A stretch of 64,000 bases of DNA from Brumimicrobium sp035497735 (lineage in GTDB: Bacteria; Bacteroidota; Bacteroidia; Flavobacteriales_D; Crocinitomicaceae), in NCBI GenBank assembly GCA_035497735.1, contig DATJCX010000066.1:39533-103532 (forward strand), given 5' to 3'. Of the stretch, positions 45,138-53,722 are shown piece after piece. A model generated the notes under the pieces. The model saw only the letters and a list, made by a program, of their open reading frames with translations. It had not been told where the DNA came from and made no database searches. Numbering within the stretch: the first letter of the stretch is position 1; the number at the start of each line of letters is the position of its first letter. Position numbers and translations under genes: made by a program.

Positions 45138-45158
45138 AGTTTAATACTTCTTGTATAT

Positions 45159-45479
45159 TTATCTGATTAGAGTAAGATGACCAACATATTCGTTGTGTTT
45201 ATCCTTTCCAACTTCTTTGATTTGTATCTTCCAAACATAGGTACCATCTTGTGCCTTTTTACCGCCGTATGTTCCGTCCCATCCTGCATTAACGTAATGT
45301 GATTCAAATACGATTTCTCCCCATCTGTTGAAAATGAGTAAGGTATATGTTTGAGGGTCGTATCCTGAAGTGAAAACAGGAGCGAAGAAAGGGTTGAAAT
45401 TATCATCATCAGGTGTGAATGCATTTATCAACTTTGCTAAGTTGAAAGGTCGTTGATTTGTGAAACAAAAAAAGGACAA
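45159..45479 (-). pseudogene. Orphan T9SS type B (CHU_C) sorting-domain fragment
   Basis: This open frame of 106 codons matches only the C-terminal sorting domain of gliding-motility-associated proteins: INAFTPDDDNFNPFF, YTLLIFNRWGEIVFES, AGWDGTYGGKKAQDGTYVWKI and GHLTLIR. There is no signal peptide and no cargo domain. Its only upstream start is a TTG at 45479, which lies inside the terminator hairpin (45471-45496) of the coiled-coil lipoprotein gene. I therefore read it as a decayed 3' end of a lost T9SS protein, left behind the terminator. A real short gene with an unusual start is unlikely but not excluded. Confidence 0.75.
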
Positions 45480-45496
45480 CTAAAAAGTCGTCCTTT
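45471..45496 (-). terminator. Hairpin terminator of the coiled-coil lipoprotein gene
   Basis: AAAGGAC (45471-45477) pairs with GTCCTTT (45490-45496). On the minus strand, T runs follow in CCTTTTTTTG. Confidence 0.8.
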
Positions 45497-45520
45497 ACTA
45501 TACAGTTTTCTTGTTACCGC

Positions 45521-46375
45521 TTATTTAACCGTAATAACTAGGTAACTAGAAATTCTCCAAAACTTATCACTGTCTTTAATGATTAATCTATCCCCATTCC
45601 AATCATAAGAAGAGAGCGGATGATCTGTTGCAATTTTAGGTTTCTTCCCTACTATTCTAATTTCTCTAACCTTTGTTTTATCTAATTCCTCAAAGTACTT
45701 CTGATTAAAGTCTTCAGCCATGTTAGTCTTTTTACCAATACCGATAAAACCACCTTCCTTCATTAAAACTCCATTCTCAATTAATTCTTCTAATGTACCG
45801 TAAGCATAGTAAACAGTGTTCATTTCCTTCATCACATCCAACGCAAGTTCAACCTGCTGTTGGTACTCATCAAAAAGGCTTGCATACTCCATATTTACAT
45901 CAGCCAATTGGTCTTGTAGTGAAGCAATTTGTAAGTCTTTGTCATGAATTTGTTTTACCAAACCATCAACCATGTCTTTTAATTCAGTGATTTCAATTCC
46001 ACTGTCTTTTAACTGTTTTCTAAGTGAAGCAACCGTTTTCGCGTTTTGATTCCTTAAAAAGTTAATGTTATTGATTTCCTGTAAAATCCATTCTTTGTCA
46101 TCATTCGTTAATTCAGTGTCACTACTTTTTAAACGAATCTCGTCTTGCTTTGAAGTGATTTTTAGTAAATTAATCTGAATGTCATTAAAAAATGAAAAAG
46201 TTTCATTTAATACAGAGTCTTTTTGACTGTTCTCTAATTCTAACTGCGCAACTTTGTTCTTTAGTTCAATCAATTCAGCAGCTTCTTCTTGATTTTCATC
46301 AGTGTTGTTAGAAGAATCAGTATTACATGCTGTAAAAGCAAATAATATTAATGTTAAAGCAAAGAAATGTCTCAT
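45521..46375 (-). CDS. Coiled-coil lipoprotein (resembles Cbp1-type collagen-binding adhesins)
   Basis: 284 residues. The signal peptide has a lipobox ending FTAC (Cys about residue 17), followed by an acidic linker and two long heptad-rich coiled coils (about 34-57 and 105-175). The C-terminal about 85 residues form a globular region with LIENGVLMKEGGFIGIGKKT. Databases label similar Bacteroidetes proteins as Cbp1-family collagen-binding adhesins; that name is from memory, and binding is not shown by the sequence. It is expected on the outer membrane, facing periplasm or surface. It has its own terminator. Confidence 0.72.
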   Translation of the reverse strand: MRHFFALTLILFAFTACNTDSSNNTDENQEEAAELIELKNKVAQLELENSQKDSVLNETFSFFNDIQINLLKITSKQDEIRLKSSDTELTNDDKEWILQEINNINFLRNQNAKTVASLRKQLKDSGIEITELKDMVDGLVKQIHDKDLQIASLQDQLADVNMEYASLFDEYQQQVELALDVMKEMNTVYYAYGTLEELIENGVLMKEGGFIGIGKKTNMAEDFNQKYFEELDKTKVREIRIVGKKPKIATDHPLSSYDWNGDRLIIKDSDKFWRISSYLVITVK

Positions 46376-46434
46376 ATTTGGTTTGAGTATTTAATATTTG
46401 AATGTAAAAATAAGTAAAACTTTGTGTTAAATCT

Positions 46435-46442
46435 TATATTTG
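46435..46442 (+). promoter_or_regulatory. Candidate -7 box of the M61 peptidase gene
   Basis: TATATTTG matches TAnnTTTG. It ends 21 bases before ATG 46464 and overlaps the alternative TTG start at 46440, which is therefore rejected. Confidence 0.5.
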
Positions 46443-46463
46443 GGGAAAATCAATAGAATAATT

Positions 46464-48242
46464 ATGAAATTTTTGAATTTACTGTTTTTAGTTTTATTTA
46501 GCTCAACAACTTTAATAGGGCAAACCATCCACCATAATTTATCAATGCCAGCACCAGAAACCCACTATTTTCATGTGGAAACTGTGTTGACTAATTTTAA
46601 AGAAAAGGAGCTCGTAATGGTCATGCCTGTTTGGAGTCCTGGTTCATACTTGGTTAGAGAATACCCAAAAAACGTAAATATTGTTCGTGCGAAAGACGAA
46701 TACGGAAAAGCGCTTAAAGTTACTAAAGTTAGAAAAAATCAATGGAAAATTGAGAAAGGAAAGGCTAAAAAGGTAACGGTGAATTATGAGGTTTATGCTT
46801 TTGAATTAACTGTAAGAACTTCCTTTTTAGACCACACACATGGTTTCTTAAACGGTGTAAACGTATTTATGTATCCAGAAGGGCATAAACAGAGAGGCGG
46901 AAAGCTAAGTATCACACCACATTCAAGTTTTAGTACAATATCGGCACCTTTAGAGACTGAAAAAGATGGTTTTGTAAATGATAGTAAAACTACAACTTTC
47001 CTATTCAAAGATTTTGATGAATTGGCAGATACACCTATAGAAATTGGAAATCAAACGGAATTTACTTTTGACGCTTCAGGAGTAAAACATACAGTTGCTA
47101 TGTATGGTGTTGCGAATTATGATATTGAAAAACTGAAAGTTGACATGGCGAAAATCGTTGATGCTGCAACCGAAGTTTACGGACAAAATCCAAATAAGGA
47201 TTACTTATTTATCATTCACAACGTTGTTGATGGTGGTGGTGGATTGGAACATATGAATTCAACTACTTTAAGTGTGAATAGATGGACTTATGACGAAGCA
47301 AATTACAATCGCTTCTTATCATTGGTAGCGCATGAATACATTCACGTTTGGTTGGTGAAAAGATTGCGTCCAAGTGTTTTGGTTGATTATGATTACAACC
47401 GTGAGAATTTCACAGACTTATTATGGGTGATGGAAGGATTTACTTCTTACTATGATAAATTGTTGTTGCGTAGAGCAGGCTTTTACTCTGAAGAGGAATA
47501 TGTGAGAGCTTTTCAAGGAGTTGTAAACTGGGTAGAAGGTTCGGCTGGAAATAAGGTTCAACCTGTTTCTCATTCTTCTTATGATGCTTGGATTAAAGCT
47601 TATATGCCGAATGAAAATTCGGGAAACACAACTATTTCTTATTATTCCAAAGGAGGGATTATCGCAGCAGTTTTTGATGCTATGATTATTAAGAAATCAA
47701 ATGGAAAACTATCATTAGACGACTTTATGCGAAAGCTATATTCTGAATTCTACGAGAAGAAAAATATCGGAATTACAGAAGCAAGTTTCAAGAAAACTTT
47801 ATCTGCTTTTGTGGATGAAGACTTAGACGTGTTTTTTGATAGATACATCAACGGAACAGAGGAAATACCTTACGAAAAATACTTTACTCCAATTGGTGTT
47901 AACTTAGTTAAAACGGAGCATAGTAAATTAAATATAGGTTTAAATGTGAGCGATAAGAACGGTCGATTGATTGTCAACTCTGTATTGAGTGGAAGTCCAG
48001 CGGAAAAGGCTGGTTTATCTCCAAACGATGAAATTATTGCATTTAATGGCTTTAGAGTTAATGCTGATTCTTATAAGAAACTAGTAAATGGTGTTGAAGA
48101 AGGAGAGGAGTTTAATTTGATTATTTCACGCGATGAGCAATTGGGCGTAATCAATGTAAAAGCAGATTCAACAGACAGCGTGAGCTTTATGTTTTCGGCA
48201 AGTGACCATAAATTGGCGAAGTTTTGGTTGAGAGGAAAGTAA
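46464..48242 (+). CDS. M61 family (glycyl aminopeptidase-like) metallopeptidase with PDZ domain
   Basis: 592 residues from ATG 46464, with a signal peptide (1-20, ending LIGQ). The zinc motif HExxH is in LVAHEYIHVWLVKRL, with the third ligand in LLWVMEGFTSYY about 25 residues downstream. The beta-rich N-terminal domain (VWSPGSYLVREYPKN) is typical of M61. A C-terminal PDZ-like domain is present (VLSGSPAEKAGLSPNDEIIAFNG). M61 enzymes are exported aminopeptidases acting in peptide uptake. The overall length and order of domains fit the family. Confidence 0.92.
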   Translation: MKFLNLLFLVLFSSTTLIGQTIHHNLSMPAPETHYFHVETVLTNFKEKELVMVMPVWSPGSYLVREYPKNVNIVRAKDEYGKALKVTKVRKNQWKIEKGKAKKVTVNYEVYAFELTVRTSFLDHTHGFLNGVNVFMYPEGHKQRGGKLSITPHSSFSTISAPLETEKDGFVNDSKTTTFLFKDFDELADTPIEIGNQTEFTFDASGVKHTVAMYGVANYDIEKLKVDMAKIVDAATEVYGQNPNKDYLFIIHNVVDGGGGLEHMNSTTLSVNRWTYDEANYNRFLSLVAHEYIHVWLVKRLRPSVLVDYDYNRENFTDLLWVMEGFTSYYDKLLLRRAGFYSEEEYVRAFQGVVNWVEGSAGNKVQPVSHSSYDAWIKAYMPNENSGNTTISYYSKGGIIAAVFDAMIIKKSNGKLSLDDFMRKLYSEFYEKKNIGITEASFKKTLSAFVDEDLDVFFDRYINGTEEIPYEKYFTPIGVNLVKTEHSKLNIGLNVSDKNGRLIVNSVLSGSPAEKAGLSPNDEIIAFNGFRVNADSYKKLVNGVEEGEEFNLIISRDEQLGVINVKADSTDSVSFMFSASDHKLAKFWLRGK

Positions 48243-48292
48243 GATTTTCTGAAGTTAAATTATATATTTTAAATCGATAATTCATTTTAAAA

Positions 48293-48631
48293 ATGTCAGA
48301 CAACACTTGGTCCATTATTTTCACAGTGCTATTGTTTTTAGTTCCTGTTTTGTTCTTTGCTTTCAAAAGAAAGGCATTTAGTCCTTTTTCTTTTAAGAAC
48401 TTGATGAAGAGTTTTAATCGAGCGCTTATCGTTCAGCTTGTTATGGGAATTATTTTCGTTGCTATCATGTTTTATCTTGATAGTCAAAGCAATACTCAAA
48501 GTGGTTCAAACTTTACAAAAGATGTAGTCATGAAAGGAGCAACGAACTTTATCATTATTGGTGTCTTTTATTACTTGCCTGCAGTTGTTTTCTTAAATGT
48601 TTTCGCTTTTATATTGTCGAGAAGAAATTAG
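48293..48631 (+). CDS. Small integral membrane protein of unknown function
   Basis: 112 residues with three predicted membrane helices (about 7-25, 41-63 and 84-108) and short, basic connecting loops (FAFKRKAFSPFSFKN). No family signature is recognised. It begins 50 bases after the M61 gene and could share its transcript, since I see no strong promoter in the gap and a terminator follows. Its DNA composition is like the neighbours. Confidence 0.65.
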   Translation: MSDNTWSIIFTVLLFLVPVLFFAFKRKAFSPFSFKNLMKSFNRALIVQLVMGIIFVAIMFYLDSQSNTQSGSNFTKDVVMKGATNFIIIGVFYYLPAVVFLNVFAFILSRRN

Positions 48632-48648
48632 GAATAGTATTAAATAGG

Positions 48649-48683
48649 AAACGGATTAGATATATTTCTAATCCGTTTTTTAA
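48649..48683 (+). terminator. Hairpin terminator after the small membrane-protein gene
   Basis: AAACGGATTAG (48649-48659) pairs with CTAATCCGTTT (48668-48678), followed by Ts. Confidence 0.9.
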
Positions 48684-48735
48684 AAGATTTAATTTCATTT
48701 TTAAAGTAAGTTTTTGACTTACAATATCCGCTCCA

Positions 48736-49389
48736 CTATTTGATTGTATAGGTGTAATTCAAAGAAACTCTGGCTTTGTGGTTCCATGGCTTGTCATTCT
48801 TTCCTTCCTTGTTTTTTATCACAAAACGCAAGTCTATTTCACTTCTTTTGGTGATTTCATAACTTGCACCAATGGCACTTTTTTGCTTGTAATAATGCAG
48901 TGAATTCCCCAAATCTAAATAGGCCTTTGTATAAACAAATAAGTCGAATTTTTTGTTGACTTTATAGTTGAATTTAATTCGATTTCTCCAAACGAAATCT
49001 GAAACCTGATTTCTATCTACCATCTGTTGAAATACAGGTTGGTAAGTAATTTGGAACTTCTTGCTCAACTTCCATTTAAAGTCAATTCCGTAACGTAGAT
49101 CATGATAAGGATCAAGGCGCGTTGCTTGGTATAAGTATTGGAAACTAGGGCGGAACCAGTAAACAGGTTTGTATTTTACCTTTGCACCAAATGCAGACTT
49201 TTTGTAGTGTGCAGAATTATCATTCAAATATAAATAATACCTTCCTGAAAAAGTCAAGCTTTTAATCGGCTTGTATTGTACGAAAACACTCGTTCTTGTT
49301 TCAAAATCTTTAAGGCCTTGCGCTTGAAGATTAGACGTTTGAAAGATAAATAAGAAAAAAATTGCAAAAAGTAAGATTATTGTTCTCAT
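48736..49389 (-). CDS. DUF2490 outer-membrane beta-barrel-like protein
   Basis: 217 residues from ATG 49389 (an ATG at 49410 adds 7 residues that do not belong to the signal peptide). A Sec signal peptide (ending NLQAQ) precedes alternating amphipathic strands rich in Tyr, Phe, Arg and Lys (SVFVQYKPIKSLTFSGRYYLYL, VYWFRPSFQYLYQ, FVYTKAYLDLG). It ends in Y-x-Y (LNYTYTIK). This is the DUF2490 pattern of barrel-type outer-membrane proteins. It is the last of the three-gene VTC-DUF4956-DUF2490 unit and begins 24 bases after the DUF4956 stop. Confidence 0.8.
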   Translation of the reverse strand: MRTIILLFAIFFLFIFQTSNLQAQGLKDFETRTSVFVQYKPIKSLTFSGRYYLYLNDNSAHYKKSAFGAKVKYKPVYWFRPSFQYLYQATRLDPYHDLRYGIDFKWKLSKKFQITYQPVFQQMVDRNQVSDFVWRNRIKFNYKVNKKFDLFVYTKAYLDLGNSLHYYKQKSAIGASYEITKRSEIDLRFVIKNKEGKNDKPWNHKARVSLNYTYTIK

Positions 49390-49413
49390 GGCCTTAAGTT
49401 TTAGAAGCAATAT

Positions 49414-50067
49414 TTAATAACGTATTTTGATTTCAGCAATATCTTTTAGAAAATTAATGTTTAAGATCTCAACTGTCTGTACATCAAGTCCAGTTCTTTC
49501 TCTTAAGTCTGCTATCATTTCTTCTCTTTTCTCAGGCTTAATTAAATCAATTCTTTCGTAAATGATATCTTTTGTTTTGTTATTTCCAGATAATGTTACC
49601 TTTTCTAATATAAATGTAAGCAGTAAAATAAATACGTTGGCGATGATTAAAATCCAATATTCTCCCGAAGGAAGCGCTAAAGCATTGATTAATCCTGTTG
49701 CTACAGAAAGGAATAAATATCCCATTTCCTTTACCGGTAAAGTAACAGTACGGTAACGCATAATTGAGAAAATAGCGAATAAACCAAAGGCGAAACCAAC
49801 TTCTAATGTTGCTTGACTTAATAGTAAACATATTAAGAAATTGACAACGTTAAAAAGCATCAAGGTGAAAAGGAAATCCGTATTTCGATGGCGTGAGAAA
49901 TAAATGATACGCGCCAAAATAAAGATGGTAACGACATTAATTAAAAATCTTACACCAAAATCGTTGTAATTTAATGAATTTACACCAACCTCTGCTATCT
50001 CAGTTTGAGCAAACAAAGTTGTACTTCCTAAAATGAAGAATATGGTTAGTAAAACAAATCGTATCAT
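49414..50067 (-). CDS. DUF4956 membrane protein
   Basis: 217 residues. An N-terminal hydrophobic segment (1-20) and four further helices (about 39-57, 64-82, 88-104 and 127-150) are seen, with the diagnostic FGLFAIFSIMRYRTVTLPVKEM (about 91-112), and a soluble C-terminus with KREEMIADLRERTGLDVQTVEILNINFL (about 176-203). DUF4956 is regularly paired with VTC-type polyphosphate polymerases, and the C-terminus looks like a small regulatory ferredoxin-like domain. It follows the VTC gene by 70 bases. Its function in polyphosphate handling is inference from this pairing. Confidence 0.85.
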   Translation of the reverse strand: MIRFVLLTIFFILGSTTLFAQTEIAEVGVNSLNYNDFGVRFLINVVTIFILARIIYFSRHRNTDFLFTLMLFNVVNFLICLLLSQATLEVGFAFGLFAIFSIMRYRTVTLPVKEMGYLFLSVATGLINALALPSGEYWILIIANVFILLLTFILEKVTLSGNNKTKDIIYERIDLIKPEKREEMIADLRERTGLDVQTVEILNINFLKDIAEIKIRY

Positions 50068-50137
50068 ATTTAATATCTTAAAATTTTGCGTAAATTAAAT
50101 CCTGTTATTAAAGAGCGTGTAAATGTACGTGATTTAT

Positions 50138-50938
50138 CTAAATAGCCTTTTGTCTTGTCAACATCTTTTCAATATAAAGCAGCATCGGCTTGAAGTTATT
50201 GTGTTTTATAGTTGGATGCATTTGAATCATTCCGTTAATATATTTACTAAATGATTGAGGTCTAATGTTTAAGTCTCGAAATACGGTAGAGATACCATCA
50301 GTTGCAGTTAAACGGTCTCTTTTGACTTCTATGATAACAAGTTCACCGATTCCTTTGGTTATTTGTTCATTATTTGGATCGATAAACTCTAAATTAAAGT
50401 CAATGGTACATCGTTCTGTCATATTTCTATTGACTAAGGTAACGCGTTTGTATGTATTAATAAGTGAAGTAATCAGTGTCTCGTCCAAGTCGCTCGGAGC
50501 ATGGGAGTTGAATTTACCATAGTATTTTTTAGCTTTCTGGCCTTGTTCAGGAGTAAGCGACATGTTTACATTTTCTAGATTTTCTCTGTATTTATTGGTT
50601 CTGTCATTTTTCTTTCTTTTTATTTCGAAAAAATGAAGGTCACTTTCTAAATAGGTTCTTTTTCTGACTTTTATTCTACGCTCTAATTTGTTGTGATGAT
50701 CTTTGAAGAAGCGAAAATCAGGTGTATCGTAATAAATTGTTTTATATCTGTTATAACGCTTACCGTCGACTTCTAAAACTTGGTAGGAATCCGTTATTTT
50801 GTCTAGTATTTCGGGCAAAAGAGAAGTAGGAACTACATACTTGATGTCAATACGCTTTTGAAGCTTAACGGCGGATATTTCATCTAATGAAATAGGCGTA
50901 AGCTTTTGCGTAAGTTGTATAATTTCTGTTGTGTCCAT
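50138..50938 (-). CDS. VTC-domain polyphosphate polymerase
   Basis: 266 residues. The VTC catalytic tunnel domain is seen in RIDIKYVVPTSLLPEIL (about 29-45), YKTIYYDTPDFRFFKDHHNKLERRIKVRKRTY (about 65-96; basic substrate-binding residues), HFFEIKRKKNDR (about 102-113), RNMTERCTIDFNLEF and GELVIIEVKRDR (about 214-225; the metal-binding Glu). The family synthesises polyphosphate from ATP at membranes in eukaryotes, and bacterial members are thought to do the same. No transmembrane segment is present here; the adjacent DUF4956 protein probably supplies the membrane part. Confidence 0.88.
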   Translation of the reverse strand: MDTTEIIQLTQKLTPISLDEISAVKLQKRIDIKYVVPTSLLPEILDKITDSYQVLEVDGKRYNRYKTIYYDTPDFRFFKDHHNKLERRIKVRKRTYLESDLHFFEIKRKKNDRTNKYRENLENVNMSLTPEQGQKAKKYYGKFNSHAPSDLDETLITSLINTYKRVTLVNRNMTERCTIDFNLEFIDPNNEQITKGIGELVIIEVKRDRLTATDGISTVFRDLNIRPQSFSKYINGMIQMHPTIKHNNFKPMLLYIEKMLTRQKAI

Positions 50939-51104
50939 AAAAATAAGTAAAAGTAGCTCAATTTGTAATTGGACTCACTATTTCATTCGTAAAACTTCCT
51001 TTTAAACAAACGAAATATATTCTTAATTTTCAAACTTACATCTATATATTAATGTTTTTTAATTAATGAAATCGTAAAGGTTTGATAATTAGCAATCTTT
51101 ATAC

Positions 51105-51602
51105 TCATTCAGAATCAAGCAAGATTGACTTATTTGTAATAGCATTAAAAATTTCCTTTTTACAGTTTTCAGATATTTCTTGCTTATTGTAGTATATAGA
51201 ATATTCGATTTCATCCACAGATTTATTTTCTTCAATGATATTTATTTCAAAAATCTCTAGTGTTTCAAGATTGAATAAAACCTGAACAGCTGATTGGGTT
51301 GTATTTGAGGAAACAATCAAGGACAGGTATTTTGGTAAACCTCCTTTGGCATGATACCATGAGGCAGTAAAAGTGAACTTTAGTTTTCCTTGGTCTGAAA
51401 AGTGTTTTGTCACACAATCAGGAAGTTTAATCTTATTTTCAGCTATTTCAAGCGTTAGATTTGAACGGTCGAAACGTGCTGGAGAGAACTTCTCAGGAAG
51501 TCCAACTAACCTTCCGTTTTTCTTCAACTGTATTCTTGTGTCTTGGTGAGAAAAAGCATATACAGTGCTGAAAAGAAAGCAAAATAGGAGTATGATTCTC
51601 AT
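51105..51602 (-). CDS. Exported hypothetical protein
   Basis: 165 residues with a signal peptide (1-18, VYAFS). The mature part has a central strand-rich stretch (LKFTFTASWYHAKGGLPKYLSLIVSSN) and a Glu/Lys-rich end. Two Cys residues (LPDCVTK, ENCKKEIF) could pair. I do not recognise the family. It starts after the DUF4412 gene on the same strand (22 bases from its stop) and so is probably co-transcribed with it. Confidence 0.65.
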   Translation of the reverse strand: MRIILLFCFLFSTVYAFSHQDTRIQLKKNGRLVGLPEKFSPARFDRSNLTLEIAENKIKLPDCVTKHFSDQGKLKFTFTASWYHAKGGLPKYLSLIVSSNTTQSAVQVLFNLETLEIFEINIIEENKSVDEIEYSIYYNKQEISENCKKEIFNAITNKSILLDSE

Positions 51603-51624
51603 TTTAAAAAATCGTCAAATTATT

Positions 51625-52467
51625 CTACAATCCATCAAATATATCGACAACTCTATATTTTGAAATATCAAAAGATTTCGGGTTAGACTTATTGCTAAAA
51701 CTCTTCATTTCAAATTCAGAAACTTTAACGTCTTTCTCATAAAATTCTGCTTTGATTATTGTTGAGTTTGCTGGAAATGGTGCTTTGTTAATGTTATCTG
51801 TCGTTTTTAAATCGGCTGGAAATGGGATATAGGTATGAAAGAAAATTGGTTTGCTGAAAATGTTTGATGCTAACCAAAAAACATTCTTTTTTGTCTCATC
51901 TTCTGTGTAGATATATTCTTTACAGTTAAATCCGTTGATGTTTTTTGAATTTCCTGTTGCTGCCCATGTTCCTTTTGGTTCCAGATTTTTCATATGACCT
52001 TCCAAAGCTTTCGCCATTGCTTTTTGCATATGTCTCATCGGCATTTTTGTTGCTGTGTTTTGTTCTTCATTGATAAAGTAGTGGGCATTTTCATCATATT
52101 TCATAAACAATTTCGTAGTGCTTGCTTTATTCTTTTTAACCCTTTCTGTCGTAATCACTTCACCAACTGTGCTCAGTTCGAACAAAGAAACCATTTCTTC
52201 TGTAATTTTACCATTCTTCTTATAAGTTCTGTATTCCATTGTTAGCGTTGCGTTTCCTCTTTGATTCATAGGAACAACGGCGTTTTTATCACCATAGGTT
52301 ACCTCCTTTAAAGCTTCACGACCTTTTTCCTTTTGTGGTTCTGCATGCTTTTCGCGTACGTTTTTCTTAATGGCACTTTTGACAGCTCCACGCCCCGGTT
52401 GTGCGTATAGTGATTGATTAAATAGTGTGAATGATAAAATGGATGTAAGTAATATTAGCTTATTCAT
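51625..52467 (-). CDS. DUF4412-type exported protein
   Basis: 280 residues with a signal peptide (1-22, ending LYAQ), a Lys/Arg-rich stretch (RGAVKSAIKKNVREKHAEPQ) and then the DUF4412 region: NEEQNTATKMPM, INGFNCKEYIYTED (about 172-185) and SKPIFFHTYIPFPAD (about 199-213). The pattern of a substrate-like Cys after GFNCKEY, with alternating strands, places it with periplasmic LolA/DUF4412 carriers. Partner and cargo are unknown. It precedes the 51105 gene on the same transcript. Confidence 0.8.
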   Translation of the reverse strand: MNKLILLTSILSFTLFNQSLYAQPGRGAVKSAIKKNVREKHAEPQKEKGREALKEVTYGDKNAVVPMNQRGNATLTMEYRTYKKNGKITEEMVSLFELSTVGEVITTERVKKNKASTTKLFMKYDENAHYFINEEQNTATKMPMRHMQKAMAKALEGHMKNLEPKGTWAATGNSKNINGFNCKEYIYTEDETKKNVFWLASNIFSKPIFFHTYIPFPADLKTTDNINKAPFPANSTIIKAEFYEKDVKVSEFEMKSFSNKSNPKSFDISKYRVVDIFDGL

Positions 52468-52637
52468 AGAATGAAATTTAATGTGAATATCAATAGGTAT
52501 TCTTTTGTTAAAATAGTAAATATATAAAATATTAGAGTAAAGAACTAAAAATGAGTATTCTAAAAATATAGTTGAAATAAAAAGTTTACACAGGAAGTTG
52601 AAAAGCAGAAAAGTTTAAGAATAGAATTATTTTTTTT

Positions 52638-53600
52638 CTAGTTATCCTGTATTTCCTTTTCCTTTCTAATAATCTGATTAACTGCAGCTCTATATTTCTC
52701 TGGAGTTTGTGCTTTCTTAATCGCTTTTAGCACTTTTTGCGGATTGGATGTCGTTTCTGAAAAATACGACCAAAATCCTAGCATTTTCATTCTAATCGGA
52801 GTGGGACCAGATAAATAAGCGTCGTATTCCTGATAAATGGTATTGTGAAATTCTAAAAAAATATCCCAACGGTCTTTTGGATATTCCGTTGTGTTTTTTT
52901 TTATCCTACTCGGCAGAAAAGGATCAGCAATCAAACCGCGACCAATCATAAAATGGTCTATTTGTGGAAAGCGTTCCTCTATAGCTTTAAAAGCCGGTAC
53001 ACTGGTAATGTCACCGTTATAGTACAGCTTGTGTTTTGTTCCGCTTATGCACTTTTCAAAGGCATCTAAATCGACAGGTCCTTTGTAAAGTTGCTTCCCA
53101 ATTCTGGCGTGAATCGCAATGTTTTTAAGCGGATATTTATCCAAAATGGGGAAGGTGTCCAAAATTTCCTCTGCATTTTCGTATCCCATTCTCATTTTCA
53201 TGGAAACTAAGATGTCGGTTTCATTATGTGCACGCTCTAAAATATCGTCAATGCGGGCAGGTTGACAAATTAAGCCCGAACCCATACCTGACTTTGTTAC
53301 CATCGGATAAGGACAACCTAAATTCCAATTCAGTTCCTTATAGCCCAAACTTCGAACGTATTTTGCAACGAAGATAAATTCATCTGGATCATTGGTAATA
53401 ACTTGCGGAATCACCTCTAAAGTTGAATTGTTTTCTGGTGCTATATCGAGTTGATAAGAATTCTTAATAACCAACTTGCCTTGCAGTCGAATATAAGGCG
53501 CATAGTAGGTGTCGATACCCCCAAAATAGTGATTGAAAGCATTGCGGAATCTAAAGTCTGTAAAGCCTTGTAAAGGAGAAGAAAGTAATGTTGGCGCCAT
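52638..53600 (-). CDS. tRNA-dihydrouridine synthase (Dus family)
   Basis: 320 residues, a TIM-barrel flavoenzyme. SSPLQGFTDFRFR (about 7-19) opens the FMN-binding site, NWNLGCPYPMVTKSGMGSGLI (about 94-114) holds the catalytic Cys, and SMKMRMGYENAEEIL (about 134-148) and KLYYNGDITS (about 193-202) follow. It reduces specific uridines in tRNA with NADPH. The GCPYPMVTKSG wording is closest to the DusC-like branch common in Bacteroidetes, but the target position is not certain. It is a single gene on the minus strand. Confidence 0.9.
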   Translation of the reverse strand: MAPTLLSSPLQGFTDFRFRNAFNHYFGGIDTYYAPYIRLQGKLVIKNSYQLDIAPENNSTLEVIPQVITNDPDEFIFVAKYVRSLGYKELNWNLGCPYPMVTKSGMGSGLICQPARIDDILERAHNETDILVSMKMRMGYENAEEILDTFPILDKYPLKNIAIHARIGKQLYKGPVDLDAFEKCISGTKHKLYYNGDITSVPAFKAIEERFPQIDHFMIGRGLIADPFLPSRIKKNTTEYPKDRWDIFLEFHNTIYQEYDAYLSGPTPIRMKMLGFWSYFSETTSNPQKVLKAIKKAQTPEKYRAAVNQIIRKEKEIQDN

Positions 53601-53722
53601 GTTTTTATTTAATTCTGCAAATATAGAAAACTTTAGAAATTACGGTCGTTTAATGGCTTTTTCAGTCTTTTTATTTCTTTAGGAAATTTTTTAAATCGAA
53701 AAAGTAAAAGTTCTGCTCTGAC

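Noticed and set aside
46440..46463. TTG start for the M61 peptidase
   Set aside because: It falls inside the -7 box TATATTTG; ATG 46464 begins the signal peptide.
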